From: Sepioteuthis lessoniana
Taxonomy: Eukaryota > Mollusca > Cephalopoda > Myopsida > Loliginidae
Assembly (NCBI GenBank): GCA_963585895.1
Contig: OY757916.1
Location: forward strand, 23,592,691 to 23,656,690
Length of the DNA: 64,000 bases
Direction: 5' to 3'
Shown here piece by piece: positions 8,721 through 19,955 of this stretch. Under the pieces are notes generated by a model, which was given only the letters and a program-made list of their open reading frames with translations, made no database searches and was not told the origin of the DNA. The translations under genes were made by a program, and so were the position numbers. Each line of letters starts with the position of its first letter. Within the stretch, counting starts at the first letter, position 1.

Positions 8721-8724
8721 AAAG

Positions 8725-9270
8725 GATATGACATGAAACAATCTGATGGTGAGGTGGATGCTGGTAAAGCTGGATCTTTGGGGAATGTAGAGTACCCCTT
8801 AATTACCATCACTGCCAGCTCCACTCTGGCTCAGTGTGGTAGTACCTGAGAGGGTCCTGTCTATGGGTCAAATAGAACTAAACTATATATTTATGCTAAA
8901 CTGAATTGTTTGAAATAGAACTGTTTATATGTATAAAAATGAATCTGGCATTAATAACCAACAATGGTCAATGTGTCATAAAACCAAACAAAACCAAATC
9001 ATATATATTTGATATATATGTGTTTAGAGGACTTGGCAGTAAATAACCTACAATGGTTGATGCACCATAAAACCAAACCCCAAAAAAAAATCATATATTT
9101 TTAACATGTACATATAAAGAGGATTTAGCAGTAAATAACCTACAATGGTTGATGTGCCATAAAACCAAACCAAACCAAACCAAATCATATATATTTAGTA
9201 TATATGTATAAAGAGGATTCGGTAGTAAATAACCTACAATGGTTGATGTGCCATAAAAACCAAACCAATT
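8725..9270 (+). repeat. RepA copy with a four-unit tail array
   Basis: RepA from about AAACAATCTGATGGTGAGGT, followed at 8935-9270 by four tandem tail units of ~85 bp. Each unit carries GTAAATAACCTACAATGGTT and an (AACCA)n run. Confidence 0.75.
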
Positions 9271-9840
9271 TTTTTTATTTTCACTGTATGGTTTGATTTA
9301 TAGGCAAAATCCACTGGATGACAAATTCTTCTAAAAAACTCTAAGTCTGATCATCTGACCCGTATTTGGCAATTCTTTCATATCTCAAAGTCACCAAGAA
9401 TTTTTTGCGTCTCATTTTCTAATACAGATTTTAGTTTGAGCGAATTCAATTTTATGTAATTCTCTGCATGTTCTAGAAACACAAAGACTGCAACCCTACA
9501 TGAAGGCAAATTTTCAAAATGTTTTTAAAATCTGGGATTTTCCAACCAACAAAAGTTTGAAAGACGATTTTTGCAATTTCTTTGTTGTTTCTGAATTTTC
9601 TGCCAATCATGAAATGTTCATGTGATTAAAAGGAATGAAAATCTATTCATGTCAATTCTAGTGAGTTTGGAGGATGTGTAAAAAACCTCCTATCTTAACA
9701 ATCTCATCTCTTCTTGGATTTAGTAGGCAGCAGTCATTAAAAAACAAAACTGAATACATTTTTCATGCTGAAATTTGAATAAATTACACTAAATTTGTTT
9801 ATATGTCTTCTCAGGTAAAATATAATTAGTTTTCACACAC
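9271..9840. other. Unique AT-rich sequence
   Basis: Nothing recognised on either strand. Confidence 0.5.
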
Positions 9841-9883
<43 letters not shown>

Positions 9884-9964
9884 TATTATTTGGTCCAGTT
9901 AAACCGGAGTTGGGAGTAATTCTATCAGGACAAGAAAACTATTCAAGAGTGAACATTTAAATTT

Positions 9965-10225
9965 TCCTTGTAAAGAGCTCAATCTAACAGACAATACAGA
10001 GCAATAATTTCATTAAGAAAAAACAACAAACCGGTCACGTTAGGATTATAAATTTATTTCCATCCTGTTAGGTTTTTTTGAAAAATTCAAAAAGTATCCA
10101 TAGGATCTGAAGAAGTCCTGTTAAATTTTTTTTCGTGTTTTTGAATTTTTCAAAAACGCATATCAGGATGGAAATAAATTTATAATCCTAATGTGACTGG
10201 TTTGTTGATTTTTCTTAATGAAATA
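9965..10225. mobile_element. PalF copy 1
   Basis: Palindromic element: left arm 10003-10072 and right arm 10165-10225 share GGATTATAAATTTATTTCCA in inverted orientation, and the arms end at ATTTCATTAAG. It follows GAGCTCAATCTAACAGACAA, as in the copy at 14826. No coding capacity. The right end runs directly into (TA)n. Confidence 0.7.
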
Positions 10226-10530
10226 TATATATATATATATATTGAACATAATAGACATTTTTTGTCAACATATTTTTTCGTTAATCCTTTCGATCTTATG
10301 ATATTCGGTAGGAATTGGTTGAAAAATCTTCCATAATTAGTTTTTTCCCAAGTACTTTCCGCCCAACTTTGGGCCATCATAAGGGGAGGGTGGATTACAA
10401 AAGTGATGTAACTTTTGTATGTACATTACTACTAGTAAGAACGGGCATTTGTACTGTTGTATTGTGTAGCATTTACTTTTCTATAAATAGTGTCAGTAGC
10501 TAAAGACATTTAAATACATTAGCACTGTGA
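10226..10530 (-). mobile_element. PLE-D copy 2, truncated
   Basis: Only one inverted-repeat arm and the adjoining part are present (AACATAATAGACATTTTTTG to AGCTAAAGACATTTAAATAC). The minus strand keeps the hammerhead motif at 10346-10387. The GIY-YIG part is missing. Confidence 0.7.
10346..10387 (-). ncRNA. Hammerhead ribozyme motif, PLE-D copy 2
   Basis: Minus strand: UCCC, CUUAUGA (G5 changed to U), UGGCCCAAAGUUGGGCG as stem II, GAA, AGUACU, U17, GGGA. Stem I UCCC/GGGA pairs perfectly. The G5 change should abolish cleavage in this copy, but the stems are intact. Confidence 0.55.
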
Positions 10531-11080
10531 ATATATATATATATATACTTTAAAATGAATTGGTCTTTGGATAAATAAGAGGGCTAATTATTTTTAATTT
10601 TTAATGAGTACTTCTATTTATTTCAGCTTGAAAGAAAGTAAGAATTCAGATATAACAGATACTACAGAGACATGGTCACTAATAACTGCTATATCAGTGA
10701 TAGTGATGAAATTATTATTAAGTGTATGAAGGAAAGCAAAAAAACTCATTTCAAAATATAAGAATTTTTATTATTTATTCTCTTTGTTCAGTGGCCATGA
10801 AAATATGTGGAAATGGATGAGAAACACAATGTTTGGCATAGAATCACAGGTGTTTCCTTGTTCAAGTAGAAACCAACTCATCTGCGGTTTGGGTAGTTAC
10901 TTCATTCTCGGCCCATACTCCATCTTCTCTCAATCTTGTCCCCGAGCTACAGACAACAGACTCGGAGCAGTGATCCTTAACATCTTTTTTGAACTGCCCT
11001 CATAACCACTCGTTAATTTTTGCTTTCACTTAACACTGTTTCTGCAAATTTAACTATATCAAAGCACTTATTAAAAAAAA
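10531..11080. other. Unique sequence, weak open frame
   Basis: A 73-codon open frame (10784-11005, plus strand) has somewhat balanced composition (EPCSSRNQLICGLG-like stretch) but no recognisable domain and no clear splice context. I see no repeat here. Confidence 0.4.
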
Positions 11081-11081
11081 A

Positions 11082-11320
11082 GTTAGCGCCCATAGTCAAG
11101 GGTGAGCTGAAGGCTCCCTTTTCAATAGCAACTATAATGAGGTGTAAGGTAGGGCACTACTCCTTTCCCTGGATTACTTCACTTTACCCTTGTTCCATAC
11201 CTTATAATGCTGAGTGTTAAGTAAGGCAGTATCAAGTACTATTTTTGAGTCTTTGGTATGACTCGACCTGGTATTGAACCTCAGTCTCCTAGACCATTGG
11301 CAAACACTCTAATCATTCCA
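11082..11320 (-). mobile_element. SINE-B copy
   Basis: Reverse of the SINE-B order: CCATAGTCAAGGGTGAGC, TTTTCAATAGCAACTATAAT, TTTCCCTGGATTACTTCACT, GAGTCTTTGGTATGACTCG and a B-box-like CCTGGTATTGAACC, then CCATTGGCAAACACTCTAA. Confidence 0.85.
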
Positions 11321-11434
11321 ACATAAAACAAATGAACAAAAAGCAGAAAGCTCAATTGTTAAGCAATCTGAGAATAAAAGAACATATATTACACTTTGAT
11401 CCTATATCAAAAAAGACAGCATAGGAGTTAGGCT

Positions 11435-11690
11435 TTACTATTTGTTTTGTTTTGTTGTTTCTTTTTCATGGTATATCAACTTTCATGGGTTATTTAATGC
11501 TGAATCCATCTTTTTAGAAGAATATTACTTGTACAATTTAATCCAAGGAATAAGGGGTTTCATGCCTTTCCTAAGTGTATTTATTTGAAAGTGAATGTAA
11601 TAGTGCAACTGAAATTAGAACCTGCTTGCTTGAATGTCATATACAGCACATAAACCACTCTGCTGAGAAGACTACCCTTTTTCTGTTTGA
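11435..11690 (-). mobile_element. SINE-C copy
   Basis: Reverse orientation: (GTTTT)n, CATGGTATATCAACTTTCAT, GGGTTATTTAATGCTGAATC, then GGGGTTTCATGCCTTTCC, then a decayed tRNA-like head ending near CTCTGCTGAGAAGACTACCC. Confidence 0.75.
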
Positions 11691-12063
11691 GAAATAGGAA
11701 GGTCCCATTCTTTCCATGTATACCAGAAAATAGTTTTGCTTTACTAATATTTGTTTACTGTACTATTTGAATTCATTTTTGATAATCATCTTCAAGTGTA
11801 CCAGACAAAACTAATCTATCCAAAAAACATGTTATTTTAACCGTGGCAATACCAGGTAGCCTTGCAAGTTCTTGATTTTATTTATTCCATTCTTGATGAC
11901 GGATAACAAAACTTTTTTTGATCTCTTAATATTGATGTTTGGAAAATTACACTTCCTGCAAATCCATCTTCCCAAAGCAAAACAGGAGTTTTTAGTTCCT
12001 GGCTGCATATTAGCAGATTTTTGAGTTCTCATTGGTGGCAAGTGTCCAGTCGGGCAATAAAGT

Positions 12064-12270
12064 TTAATGCGTGGTAGGCTTCCTGGCCCTTATCCATTCT
12101 GGTGAGAAACCCCTGGGTGGTGCAAAAATGTCTGCTGACGGGCATCTCAGTTCCTCCAGAAGCAGAGCAGCCTGAGCTCGGAAGTCATATTTGTGGTGCC
12201 TGACATTCGCCGGCTGGTCAGTAGGCGGGCCAGACTTACTAACATTGACCATCCCAGCTGGTAACTCCAT
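12064..12270 (-). CDS. GC-rich open frame, unidentified
   Basis: 68 codons on the minus strand from ATG at 12270 (MELPAGMVNVSKSGP...). I do not recognise it. It stands out because the stretch is clearly richer in G and C than everything around it, and the residue mix (many Pro, Arg, Ala) is not that of random AT-rich DNA. The next frame downstream (11832-12041) has a Cys-rich CRKCNF segment. It may be a piece of an unannotated transposon ORF, a retrocopy or an exon. Confidence 0.25.
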   Translation of the reverse strand: MELPAGMVNVSKSGPPTDQPANVRHHKYDFRAQAALLLEELRCPSADIFAPPRGFSPEWIRARKPTTH

Positions 12271-12383
12271 AGCAGAGATTTTTTTTTTTTTTTTGTTTTT
12301 TGTTTGTTTCCTTCCTTCTGCACTGTTGTTTCATGAAAAACTTTTTCTTTGCACTAAATATGATAAAAGTTTCAGATACTTCA

Positions 12384-12601
12384 TACAAGGTTAGGCTGAA
12401 AAGTTCAGAGGCTGAAAAGATCATATGATGATATCATATCTGCTACTGATAACTTTTTTGACCAATGAGTTCCAAGAACTGCAACACTAATGGAAGAAGT
12501 ATGTGGACAGCAAGGGGAACTATGTTTAAAAATAACTCTATTTTAGTTACATTCATGGGAGTACGTAGGTCAGCCAATAAAATTTTCTGCTAATCCTTGT
12601 A
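12384..12601 (+). mobile_element. Mar4: 218 bp mariner-type MITE
   Basis: Inverted ends TACAAGG.TTAGGCTGAAAAG and, from the right, TACAAGGATTAGCAGAAAAT, both bounded by TA. Inside, near 12468-12530, the plus strand reads EFQELQH, stop, WKKYVDSKGNYV, the tail of a mariner transposase. Everything upstream in the transposase is missing. Confidence 0.7.
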
Positions 12602-12602
12602 T

Positions 12603-12900
12603 ATACTCTTGCTGTAGAATACACCGACTGCACTTCTGCTGAGGGGTAAGACCCCTCCCCTCAACGAGTGTCCTGAATATGACACTAAACAATCTTATGG
12701 TGAGGTTCCAGTAATGCTGGAGCTATGGGAAATGCAAAATACCCCTTTATTGCCATCGCTCCCAGATCCACTCTGGCCCGGAGTGGTAGCACCTGATAGG
12801 GCCCTATCTATGGGTTAAATAGAACTATCGATATATTCATGCTAAACTGAATTGTTTGATTAAACTGAATAGCTTGAAATAGAAATGTTTTTTACATCTC
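12603..12900 (+). repeat. RepA copy 4, 3'-truncated
   Basis: From TTGCTGTAGAATACACCGAC to TAGCTTGAAATAGAAATG, abutting the Mar4 end. The usual tail is missing. Confidence 0.75.
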
Positions 12901-13309
12901 TGGTTCATCTAATTTGGATTGTTTTCATGATTGGTGTATGCAAGTATCAATCGTCAATAACATCGGTAAAAAAATTTCATTTTCTTATAATATCAGGGTT
13001 TTGTTATTACAGTGAGATATTATACAATCAAAACAGTTACTATTAGAGGTTAGAAATGATGATATTCTGGTATCTTTGGTTTAGAAGAAAATTATCTTTT
13101 AAAAAAAAGTTAGCTGGGTTGTATATATTTATGAACGATACTGCATAATGAATGAAGATAACTTTTAACTCTGTAGGCAATAAATGTTTACTTAATTCGT
13201 GTTTAATTGTAGTATTTCAGTGTATATTTTAATCACCTTCAGAATGCTTTTATTCTTTAAAACTTAAAATTATCAGATAGATCAAGTTTTTGATAAACAT
13301 AAACACAAG

Positions 13310-13489
13310 GGCACACACACACACACACACGCACACACACATGCACACGCACATGCACATACTCTGACTCTTTCTTACACACACTCATATACTCTCTTAC
13401 ACATACACAAATTCTCTTATGGATGCACATGCATACCCTCTTTCACACATGCACATAAATGCACATATACACACTGTAACTTGTACACT

Positions 13490-13524
<35 letters not shown>

Positions 13525-14025
13525 ATGCACACACACATACACACACACGTGCTCACACATACACACACACACACACACACAAATACAGATGCACACTCAT
13601 ATACTCATGCACACACAGACACACACACACACAAATACAAACACAAAGTACTCACACATACATACATACATACATACATATGAACACACATATGCACACG
13701 CACACACATATACAGGCACACATGCTCACATTCTTACTCTCTCACACACATACGTATATACTCTCTCAAACACACACATCCTCTCCCATGTTGTACACGC
13801 ATACTCTCTCACACACAAAAACGCAAATACGCACACACACACTTATATACTCTAACACACACATACACACACAACGTATGCACACACACACACAAACACA
13901 CATATACTCTAACACCGACACACACACATACATGCATACACAAAAAATACATGCACAGACACACGTAGAGACACACATGCATATGCACATTCATCTGCAC
14001 TCACATACATATATTCACACATATT
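13310..14025. repeat. (CA)-rich minisatellite
   Basis: About 700 bp almost wholly of CACA, CATA and CACT steps. Long open frames of His-Thr (plus) and Cys-Val (minus) follow from the repeat and are not genes. Confidence 0.95.
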
Positions 14026-14590
14026 ATTTTTGTCTAGAGGCTATTCTGGCAAGAGGCCATATGATAGGGGTGGGAAACAAATCACTTCAATAAGCAAGCC
14101 TAGCCTAGATCATGACCTTTTTGGTATAATGGGATGAATTATTTTTTTTGAATAAAATTTAGGGAAAAATCAGATCTGGAAAGAAAGAAAGTAACTGAAA
14201 ATCAATATGAATAATCAATATTTGATTAATGAATAAAAAATTGTCCATTTTATTAATATTTCAGAGCTTTATATACCATAAGTAACATTTCCTTCTTTAA
14301 TAACAAAATATTATACATGCATAAGTGAATTTTTAATGTTTCCTCAAAGTTTTTGGTTTTAACGTTAACAGAAATATCAGAAATTTAACAAAATAAACAT
14401 AGATCTCCAAAATAAAATATTATTGCTTGGAAAATGCTCCATTTGCTAAATTCTTCTCACCATAAAAAAATTGCTATAAGAGTTGAAAAAAATGCTATAA
14501 GAATTGAAAAAAGTGTACATTTACACAGCAAAATTGAATAAAACCAATTAGCACCACTTAATAAAAAATTAATCATATATTTCTGATATA
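14026..14590. other. Unique AT-rich sequence
   Basis: Nothing recognised apart from short A and T runs. Confidence 0.5.
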
Positions 14591-14598
14591 TATGCATG

Positions 14599-14631
<33 letters not shown>

Positions 14632-14635
<4 letters not shown>

Positions 14636-14826
14636 CGGGTCATTGGCCGAGTGGGTAGAGTGTTTGCCAATGGACCGGAAGACCAAGGTTCAGTCCCAGG
14701 TCATTTCACACCGAAGACTTAAAAAATGGGACTTGATGCCTTCTTGCATTATAAGGTATGTATCAAGGGTAAAGTGGAACAATCCAGGGAAAGGAGTAAG
14801 CGCCCTCTCCTACAACTCCGTGTAGA
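14632..14826 (+). mobile_element. SINE-B copy, 3'-truncated
   Basis: Good tRNA-like head: TTGGCCGAGTGGGTAGAG (A box) and GGTTCAGTCCCAGG (B box). Ends at CTCCTACAACTCCGTGTAG, where the PalF leader begins. The left end abuts (TA)n. Confidence 0.85.
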
Positions 14827-15204
14827 GCTCAATGTAACTGATGTTACAGAGCAATAATTTCTTAAAGAAAAAAACAAAACCAGTCACTTTAGGATTATAA
14901 ATTTATTTCCATCCTGTTTTGGGTTTTTGATATAAATCAAAAACACCAAAAAAAAAATTAACAGGACTTTTTCTGATCTTATGGATAAAATAATTCAGAA
15001 TAGACACAAGAAAGAAGGGTAGGAGGGGATAGAAGAGAGGTGAAGAGTTTTTTCCTGTGTCTATTCTGAATTATTTTATCCATAAGATCTGAAGAAGTCC
15101 TGTTAATTTTTTTTGTGTTTTTGATTTATATCAAAAACATATTACAGGATGGAAATAAATTTATAATCCTAATGTGACCGGTTTTGTTTTTTTCTTAAAG
15201 AAAT

Positions 15205-15210
<6 letters not shown>
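14827..15210. mobile_element. PalF copy 2: long palindrome
   Basis: Arms of ~155 bp (14851-15006 and 15053-15205) with a ~46 bp loop (AGAAGGGTAGGAGGGGATAG region). The arms include GGATTATAAATTTATTTCCA, CAAAAACACCAAAAAAA, and ATGGATAAAATAATTCAGAA. The arms are near-perfect, longer than in copy 1. No TIR transposase is present. CTGAAGAAGTCCTG on the plus strand is a faint echo of the hammerhead core but lacks GAAA. Confidence 0.8.
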
Positions 15211-15242
<32 letters not shown>

Positions 15243-15244
15243 TT

Positions 15245-15600
15245 ATTTATTTTTTTAATCTTTACATCCAATCTATAATTCTGTTGGTGTAAAAAAAAAC
15301 CCAGATTGTACAATTTGCGAATTCTACAAACTGATATCTGAGAAAAAAATTGAAAATAATCAAGCATCATGAACATCTTTTCAAAAACAAAAACATTGAC
15401 AGAATTACGTTAGTTAGAATGTAATAAAGTGCTCAATACATGAGATAGAGTTAATATTATGAAAATAATTCCTACATGGCCAAAAGCATTTCTACCTAGG
15501 TTTCACCAAATGGCTCTTCAGGATTGCCATTTGGTGAAACCTTGATGGACTCGCTGTTGGCCATATTGGAATTATTTCCATTATATACATATATATATAT
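15245..15600 (-). mobile_element. PLE-G copy 1
   Basis: Shares CAGATTGTACAATTTGC, AACTGATAT and ATGAGATAGAGTTAATATTA with 30196-30585. Ends in inverted arms at 15457-15510 and 15526-15580 (TTTCACCAAATGG and CCATTTGGTGAAA). The loop CTCTTCAGG gives a hammerhead-like CUGAAGA on the minus strand. Confidence 0.65.
15486..15524 (-). ncRNA. Hammerhead-like motif, PLE-G
   Basis: Minus strand: CUGAAGA, GCCAUUUGGU (stem II with loop AUUU), GAA, ACCUAGGU (an 8-base palindrome as stem III), A17. Core bases are complete. Stem I is not clear in this copy, so activity is doubtful. Confidence 0.4.
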
Positions 15601-15700
15601 GATATTTACTTTTCTCTTATTGGACCAACAACAGTTTACACATAAACACAAATACATGTATATATTTGATTTGGTAATTAACAATACATTTTTTATAAAC

Positions 15701-16082
15701 TATTCTACGATTCTTATAGTGTGAAAAAAAACAGATGATGCAATTTGTAGATAAAAAAAAAATATTACAATAACTGATATCCGGGGAAAAAAAATTCCAT
15801 AAAAAAAAGGAAAAGACTAAAAGCATTTGTACTACTTGAAAATAATCAATCAATAACGTATACTGAGTAAAAAGAAAAAAAACACCAACAGAATTCCTTA
15901 AGCTAAATGTAAGCATGCTCAATACGGTAAGTAGGGTGAAATATGTATGCCTGCAGATTCAGAAAAAAATCTACCGAGATTTCACCAAAATGGTTCATCT
16001 AAAAAATTCTGACACAGAATTGTTCTGCTGAGTTGTTTAGGTGAAACCAAAGTAGATTTTTTTCTGACTCTGTGGGCATTTA
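15701..16082 (-). mobile_element. PLE-G copy 2, diverged
   Basis: AACAGATGATGCAATTTGT, AACTGATATCCGGGG and CAACAGAATTCCTTAAGCTA match PLE-G in order. Inverted ends near 15968 (ATCTACCGAGATTTCACC) and 16040 (GGTGAAACCAAAGTAGAT). It lies directly after copy 1 in the same orientation. Confidence 0.6.
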
Positions 16083-16186
16083 TATATATATATATATATC
16101 AATTGTTATTGGTCCAACTAGAGAAAATATGAAAATAAACACTTTCAAAGGAATAGGTCCACAAATGAATCTGAATTTGGAATTTT

Positions 16187-16416
16187 ATGTTCACCAATGG
16201 TCTGGAAGACATGGGTTAAATCCCAGGTCGGGCCATACCAAAGACTTTAAAAATGGTACTTCATACCTCCTTGCTTAACACTCAGCAGTATAAGGTACAT
16301 ATAGAGGGTAAGTGGAGCAATCCAGGGAAAGGAGTAGTACCCTCCCGTACACCTCGGTGTAGTAGCTATTGAAAAGGGAGCTTTCTGGTTGCCCTCGACT
16401 ATGGTCGCCAACAACA
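16187..16416 (+). mobile_element. SINE-B copy, A box missing
   Basis: Starts TTCACCAATGGTCTGGAAGA, keeps the B-box-like GGTTAAATCCCAGG and the body, ends CTATGGTCGCCAAC. Confidence 0.8.
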
Positions 16417-16787
16417 CATTTCAGATCTCATGATCTTCCTCAAGAATTTAATGATGGCTAGAATCATATCTGCTTCTAGCCTTTACAGTGAAGATTATAT
16501 ATATATATATATATACATATATATATTTATGTATATATATATATATTACAACAGTTTATAGTTGTCACTATCTCACTTGGTGGATTGGTGGCAGACCAAA
16601 TGTGGTAAAATTTGGAGATTGCTCAATATCTGTGGTAGATAAATAAATATATTAGTTTTTATATATATTTAATCGCATGGATGCTTACCTGCAACCATTG
16701 GTTTCATGCTGTCTTTACACAGGAATCATCAGCAAGAAAAACCCGGATTATTGCTGTGCAAATATATATTTATTATTATATGTATAT

Positions 16788-16821
<34 letters not shown>

Positions 16822-17435
16822 CTGTTTTCAAATGATGAAAAAAGCATTTATTTTGAATAAAAGTGATTATTTTTTAACCTCTTCCTCATTAATAAACAAT
16901 TTAATTGTGAATATCAATTACCCAGTGGTAAAAAATCTTCAATCAGAATTAACCAGTGGAAAAATTTTTGATCAGAATTCAGCAAATGACTACACGTCAG
17001 TCAACACACACACATATGTATATATAGACAAATTCTGTTAAATACTATGGACTGCTTCTTTTTTATGATCTTCTAGTGGAAAATTGTGAGTTTTACATTT
17101 ATTCGGAGTAACTTTTTTTTTTATAATGAATTATAGAAGGAGTTGGTTAATTCTGTTAGGAAGGGTGGATAGTGGTTGAATACATTTAATATGTTTATAC
17201 TTGTGGTGAATGCTATTTTATTCATAGTGGGTTTTTTTCTCCACCATCTCGACCTGGAAATATTCAGAAAAGTTAGAAGATTTGAAGATCATAAAAAAGA
17301 GTCAGTCTGTGGTATTTAACAGAACTTGTGTAGATAACAGTTTGCTGCCTAAATACACTATATATATATATATATATATAGTTTATTACACTGGGTCACA
17401 GACACTACCATGTAATATAATATATATATATTTGT
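16417..17435. other. Unique AT-rich sequence with microsatellites
   Basis: (TA)n near 16497-16550, (TG)n at 16790-16820. No repeat family or coding pattern recognised. Confidence 0.5.
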
Positions 17436-17436
17436 T

Positions 17437-18640
17437 TGGTTGGTTGGTTGGTTGGTTGGTTATATTGCATTTTGACCTTTGACCCGGGCAAATATGCCAT
17501 TCCAAGGTGATGCACCGGAAGGAAGTGACACATCCCAATGGCCAGTAATCAAAAGAAATCGCGTACGTGGGATTTGGCTGATGAAATGGGACAAGGTAAA
17601 AAAAAATCCCATGGTACACTCATAGACTGATACACCGGAAGAGAGTGACCTGTGAACTGCATTGACAGTTATTTCCGCTTGATGACGATCAAACATCCCA
17701 TTGCAAGGATTGAGTGGGCGTTGAACTATTATATAACTCTGTGATGACAGGAAGTGAGACAGTTGGAGATAAGTTGCTGATAAGATGCAGTAAAGAAAGC
17801 CATCACCCAGCAGAGTGGGCCTCTGGGCTTCCGGTTGAGCAGCCCTGGAGAACGAGAAAAACACAACGCTGATGGCCATGAGAGTGGGGGTCAAAATATT
17901 GCAGTTCTGTTCGGTCTCCTGCTCCCTCTCACTCGCAAACCTTGAGTAACCCTTTTCGAACCCTTACAATAAAGTGAGAGGTGCATATTTTTGTAAAGAA
18001 GTCTTCGCTCGTCGTTATTCATTGCATCAGTCTGTATTCCGCATATATATGTATATATGTATGGTTGTAGTACATGGCCATACAACAGTTAGTTGGTTGG
18101 ATTTTATGGCATATTAACCTTTGTAGGTTATTTAATGCCAAATCCATTTTTATACAAATAATCAGTTCTATTTCAAACCATTTAGTTTAGCATGAGTACA
18201 CAATTTAATTATCAAAAACATTTCTATTTCAAGGTATTCAATTAAGTCAACCAATTCTAATTCAAACAATTCAGTTTTGTATAAGTTTAGATTTTGTTTA
18301 CATACAGTGAAATGTCAAAACAGTTCTATATTAAACAATTCAATTTAGCTTAAGTACAGTTCCATTTCAAACAATTCATTTAACATAAGTATGCAGTTTA
18401 ATTCAATTTAACCAATAGATAGGGTCCTGTCAGGAACTACCATTCTGGGCCAGAGTGGACCTGAGAGCAATAGCAATGAAGGGGTACTCCACATTCCCCA
18501 ACACTCCAGCATTACTGGAGCCTAATCATCAGATTGTTTTGTTTCATATCCAGGATACTCATTGGTCGGGAGTCTTACCCTTCTGCAGAGAAGCAGTTGG
18601 TGTATTCTACAGCCCCAGTTGACTGGGCAAAAAATATATA
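17437..18640 (-). repeat. RepA copy 5, with a solo LTR in its tail
   Basis: Reverse orientation. (GGTT)n at 17437-17460 is the tail, split by the LTR. It resumes at 18088 with GTTAGTTGGTTGGATTTTAT and runs to CAGCCCCAGTTGACTGGGC at about 18632, then (TA)n. Confidence 0.8.
17457..18087 (+). mobile_element. LTR-H copy 1: solo LTR
   Basis: Solo long terminal repeat, ~630 bp. Inner start ATTGCATTTTGACCTTTGAC matches copy 2 (31856). Internal landmarks: CACCGGAAGAGAGTGACCT, a TATA-like ATTATATAACTCTG (~17729), CCTTTTCGAACCCTTACAAT followed by AATAAAGTGAGAGGT (poly-A signal), ending CCATACAACA. The exact left border is blurred by GGTT repeats. No internal retrotransposon sequence flanks it. Confidence 0.75.
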
Positions 18641-18646
18641 TATATG

Positions 18647-18685
<39 letters not shown>

Positions 18686-18997
18686 AAAGCTCTATTGATA
18701 TTATATAAGCTCATTGATATTGAGCACTATTTAATAATATTGCAACATTTGGTCTTTCATAAACTCACCAAATGAGCTTGTAAGAACCATAAACCTCTTA
18801 TATATATATATGTATATATGAATAAATTTTTGGTTTTGTGAATTAAATGATTACAAAGAATAGGAGAATTATACCCATCTATTATATTAGAAATATAATT
18901 CTTTTTATATAATAAATAAGTGATTCCCCTATTCTTTGTAATTATATATATATATAAACACACACACACATACACACACACACACACATATATATAC

Positions 18998-19029
<32 letters not shown>

Positions 19030-19165
19030 GTATGTTAGACTCTGTCAGCATTCTCAGTTCAAGTTAAAGATGTGAACAAACTGCACACGGGAGTCGGGAG
19101 GGGGTGTGTAGAACCAGTCACACTTTTTCAAAGAACTAATCACAGAATTATGGTGCACTAACATG
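18640..19165. repeat. AT-rich stretch with (TA)n, (CA)n and an inverted repeat
   Basis: (TA)n at 18640-18682 and 18955-19030. ATTACAAAGAATAGGAGAAT (18850-18869) is inverted at 18922-18942. No element was identified. Confidence 0.7.
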
Positions 19166-19174
19166 TCACAAATT

Positions 19175-19265
19175 TTCAGAACACCACTTGTCAGATTTAG
19201 AATTCAGAGTTTTTCCTTCTACCAGACTAGTTGCCCTACCAAGCCTAGAGAACCCCGTCTACTGC
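19175..19265 (-). repeat. SINE-J fragment
   Basis: Reverse of the SINE-J body: AGAATTCAGAGTTTTTCCTT, then CTACCAGACTAGTTGCCCTA. Confidence 0.6.
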
Positions 19266-19641
19266 CCAAGTATTCTACTCATTACTGGAGGGTAGAACAG
19301 ATGCGTTCCTGCCTTTTCAAAGACATTATCATGACGCATATTACAAACAGCTTCATCCAGGATCTGAATTCAGTTCATTGACTTCATTCCTTTATGACAT
19401 TCAGGACATTGTGTATGAGTCAGTCTTGCATTGAGTTTGGGTCATGACGTTAATTTTGGTAATTAAGTTTCTCATAAACAGCCTAACCAAATCATTACTT
19501 ATATATAGATCAAAAGGTCAATAAATATTCCAGAAAAATAAGGTCTTCAGAGTTGATTCTATTCAGGAGTATATACAGTGTGTAAATTTCTTGGTGTATA
19601 TACCTATTTATGTAGTTGTATGCATAAATGTATACATTTGA

Positions 19642-19686
<45 letters not shown>

Positions 19687-19955
19687 GAAAGAATCAGCAA
19701 ATATCTACATATGTGTCTATAGGAATGAGTGTGTGCATGTCTGTGTGGTTGAGTGTGGGTGTGAAAGGGAGAGAGAGAGAGAATTAAAAAATCAAATAAC
19801 AGAAGGAAATTATATTTCTGTGAACATGAATTAAATTTTGGGGAAATCAAAAAATAGAAATCTATAGTAGGAGATAAATAGAAACATTGCCTTTCTAAAA
19901 ACACGAAATATATGGAAGCATTATAGTGGTGACCTAGAACGTTACACAAATCAGG
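19266..19955. other. Unique sequence with (TA)n and (GA)n
   Basis: (TA)n at 19646-19682. Nothing else recognised. Confidence 0.5.

Noticed and set aside
13419-14093. 224-codon open frame rich in His and Thr, and Cys/Val frames on the other strand
   Set aside because: Direct consequence of a CA-rich satellite; no non-repeat sequence in the frame except the last 20 codons.
15061-15120. CTGAAGAAGTCCTG in PalF as a hammerhead core
   Set aside because: No GAA follows at a plausible distance and no stem II can be drawn.
17460-17894. 144-codon minus-strand frame, and a similar one at 32079-32381
   Set aside because: Both lie antisense inside solo LTRs; their resemblance reflects the shared LTR.
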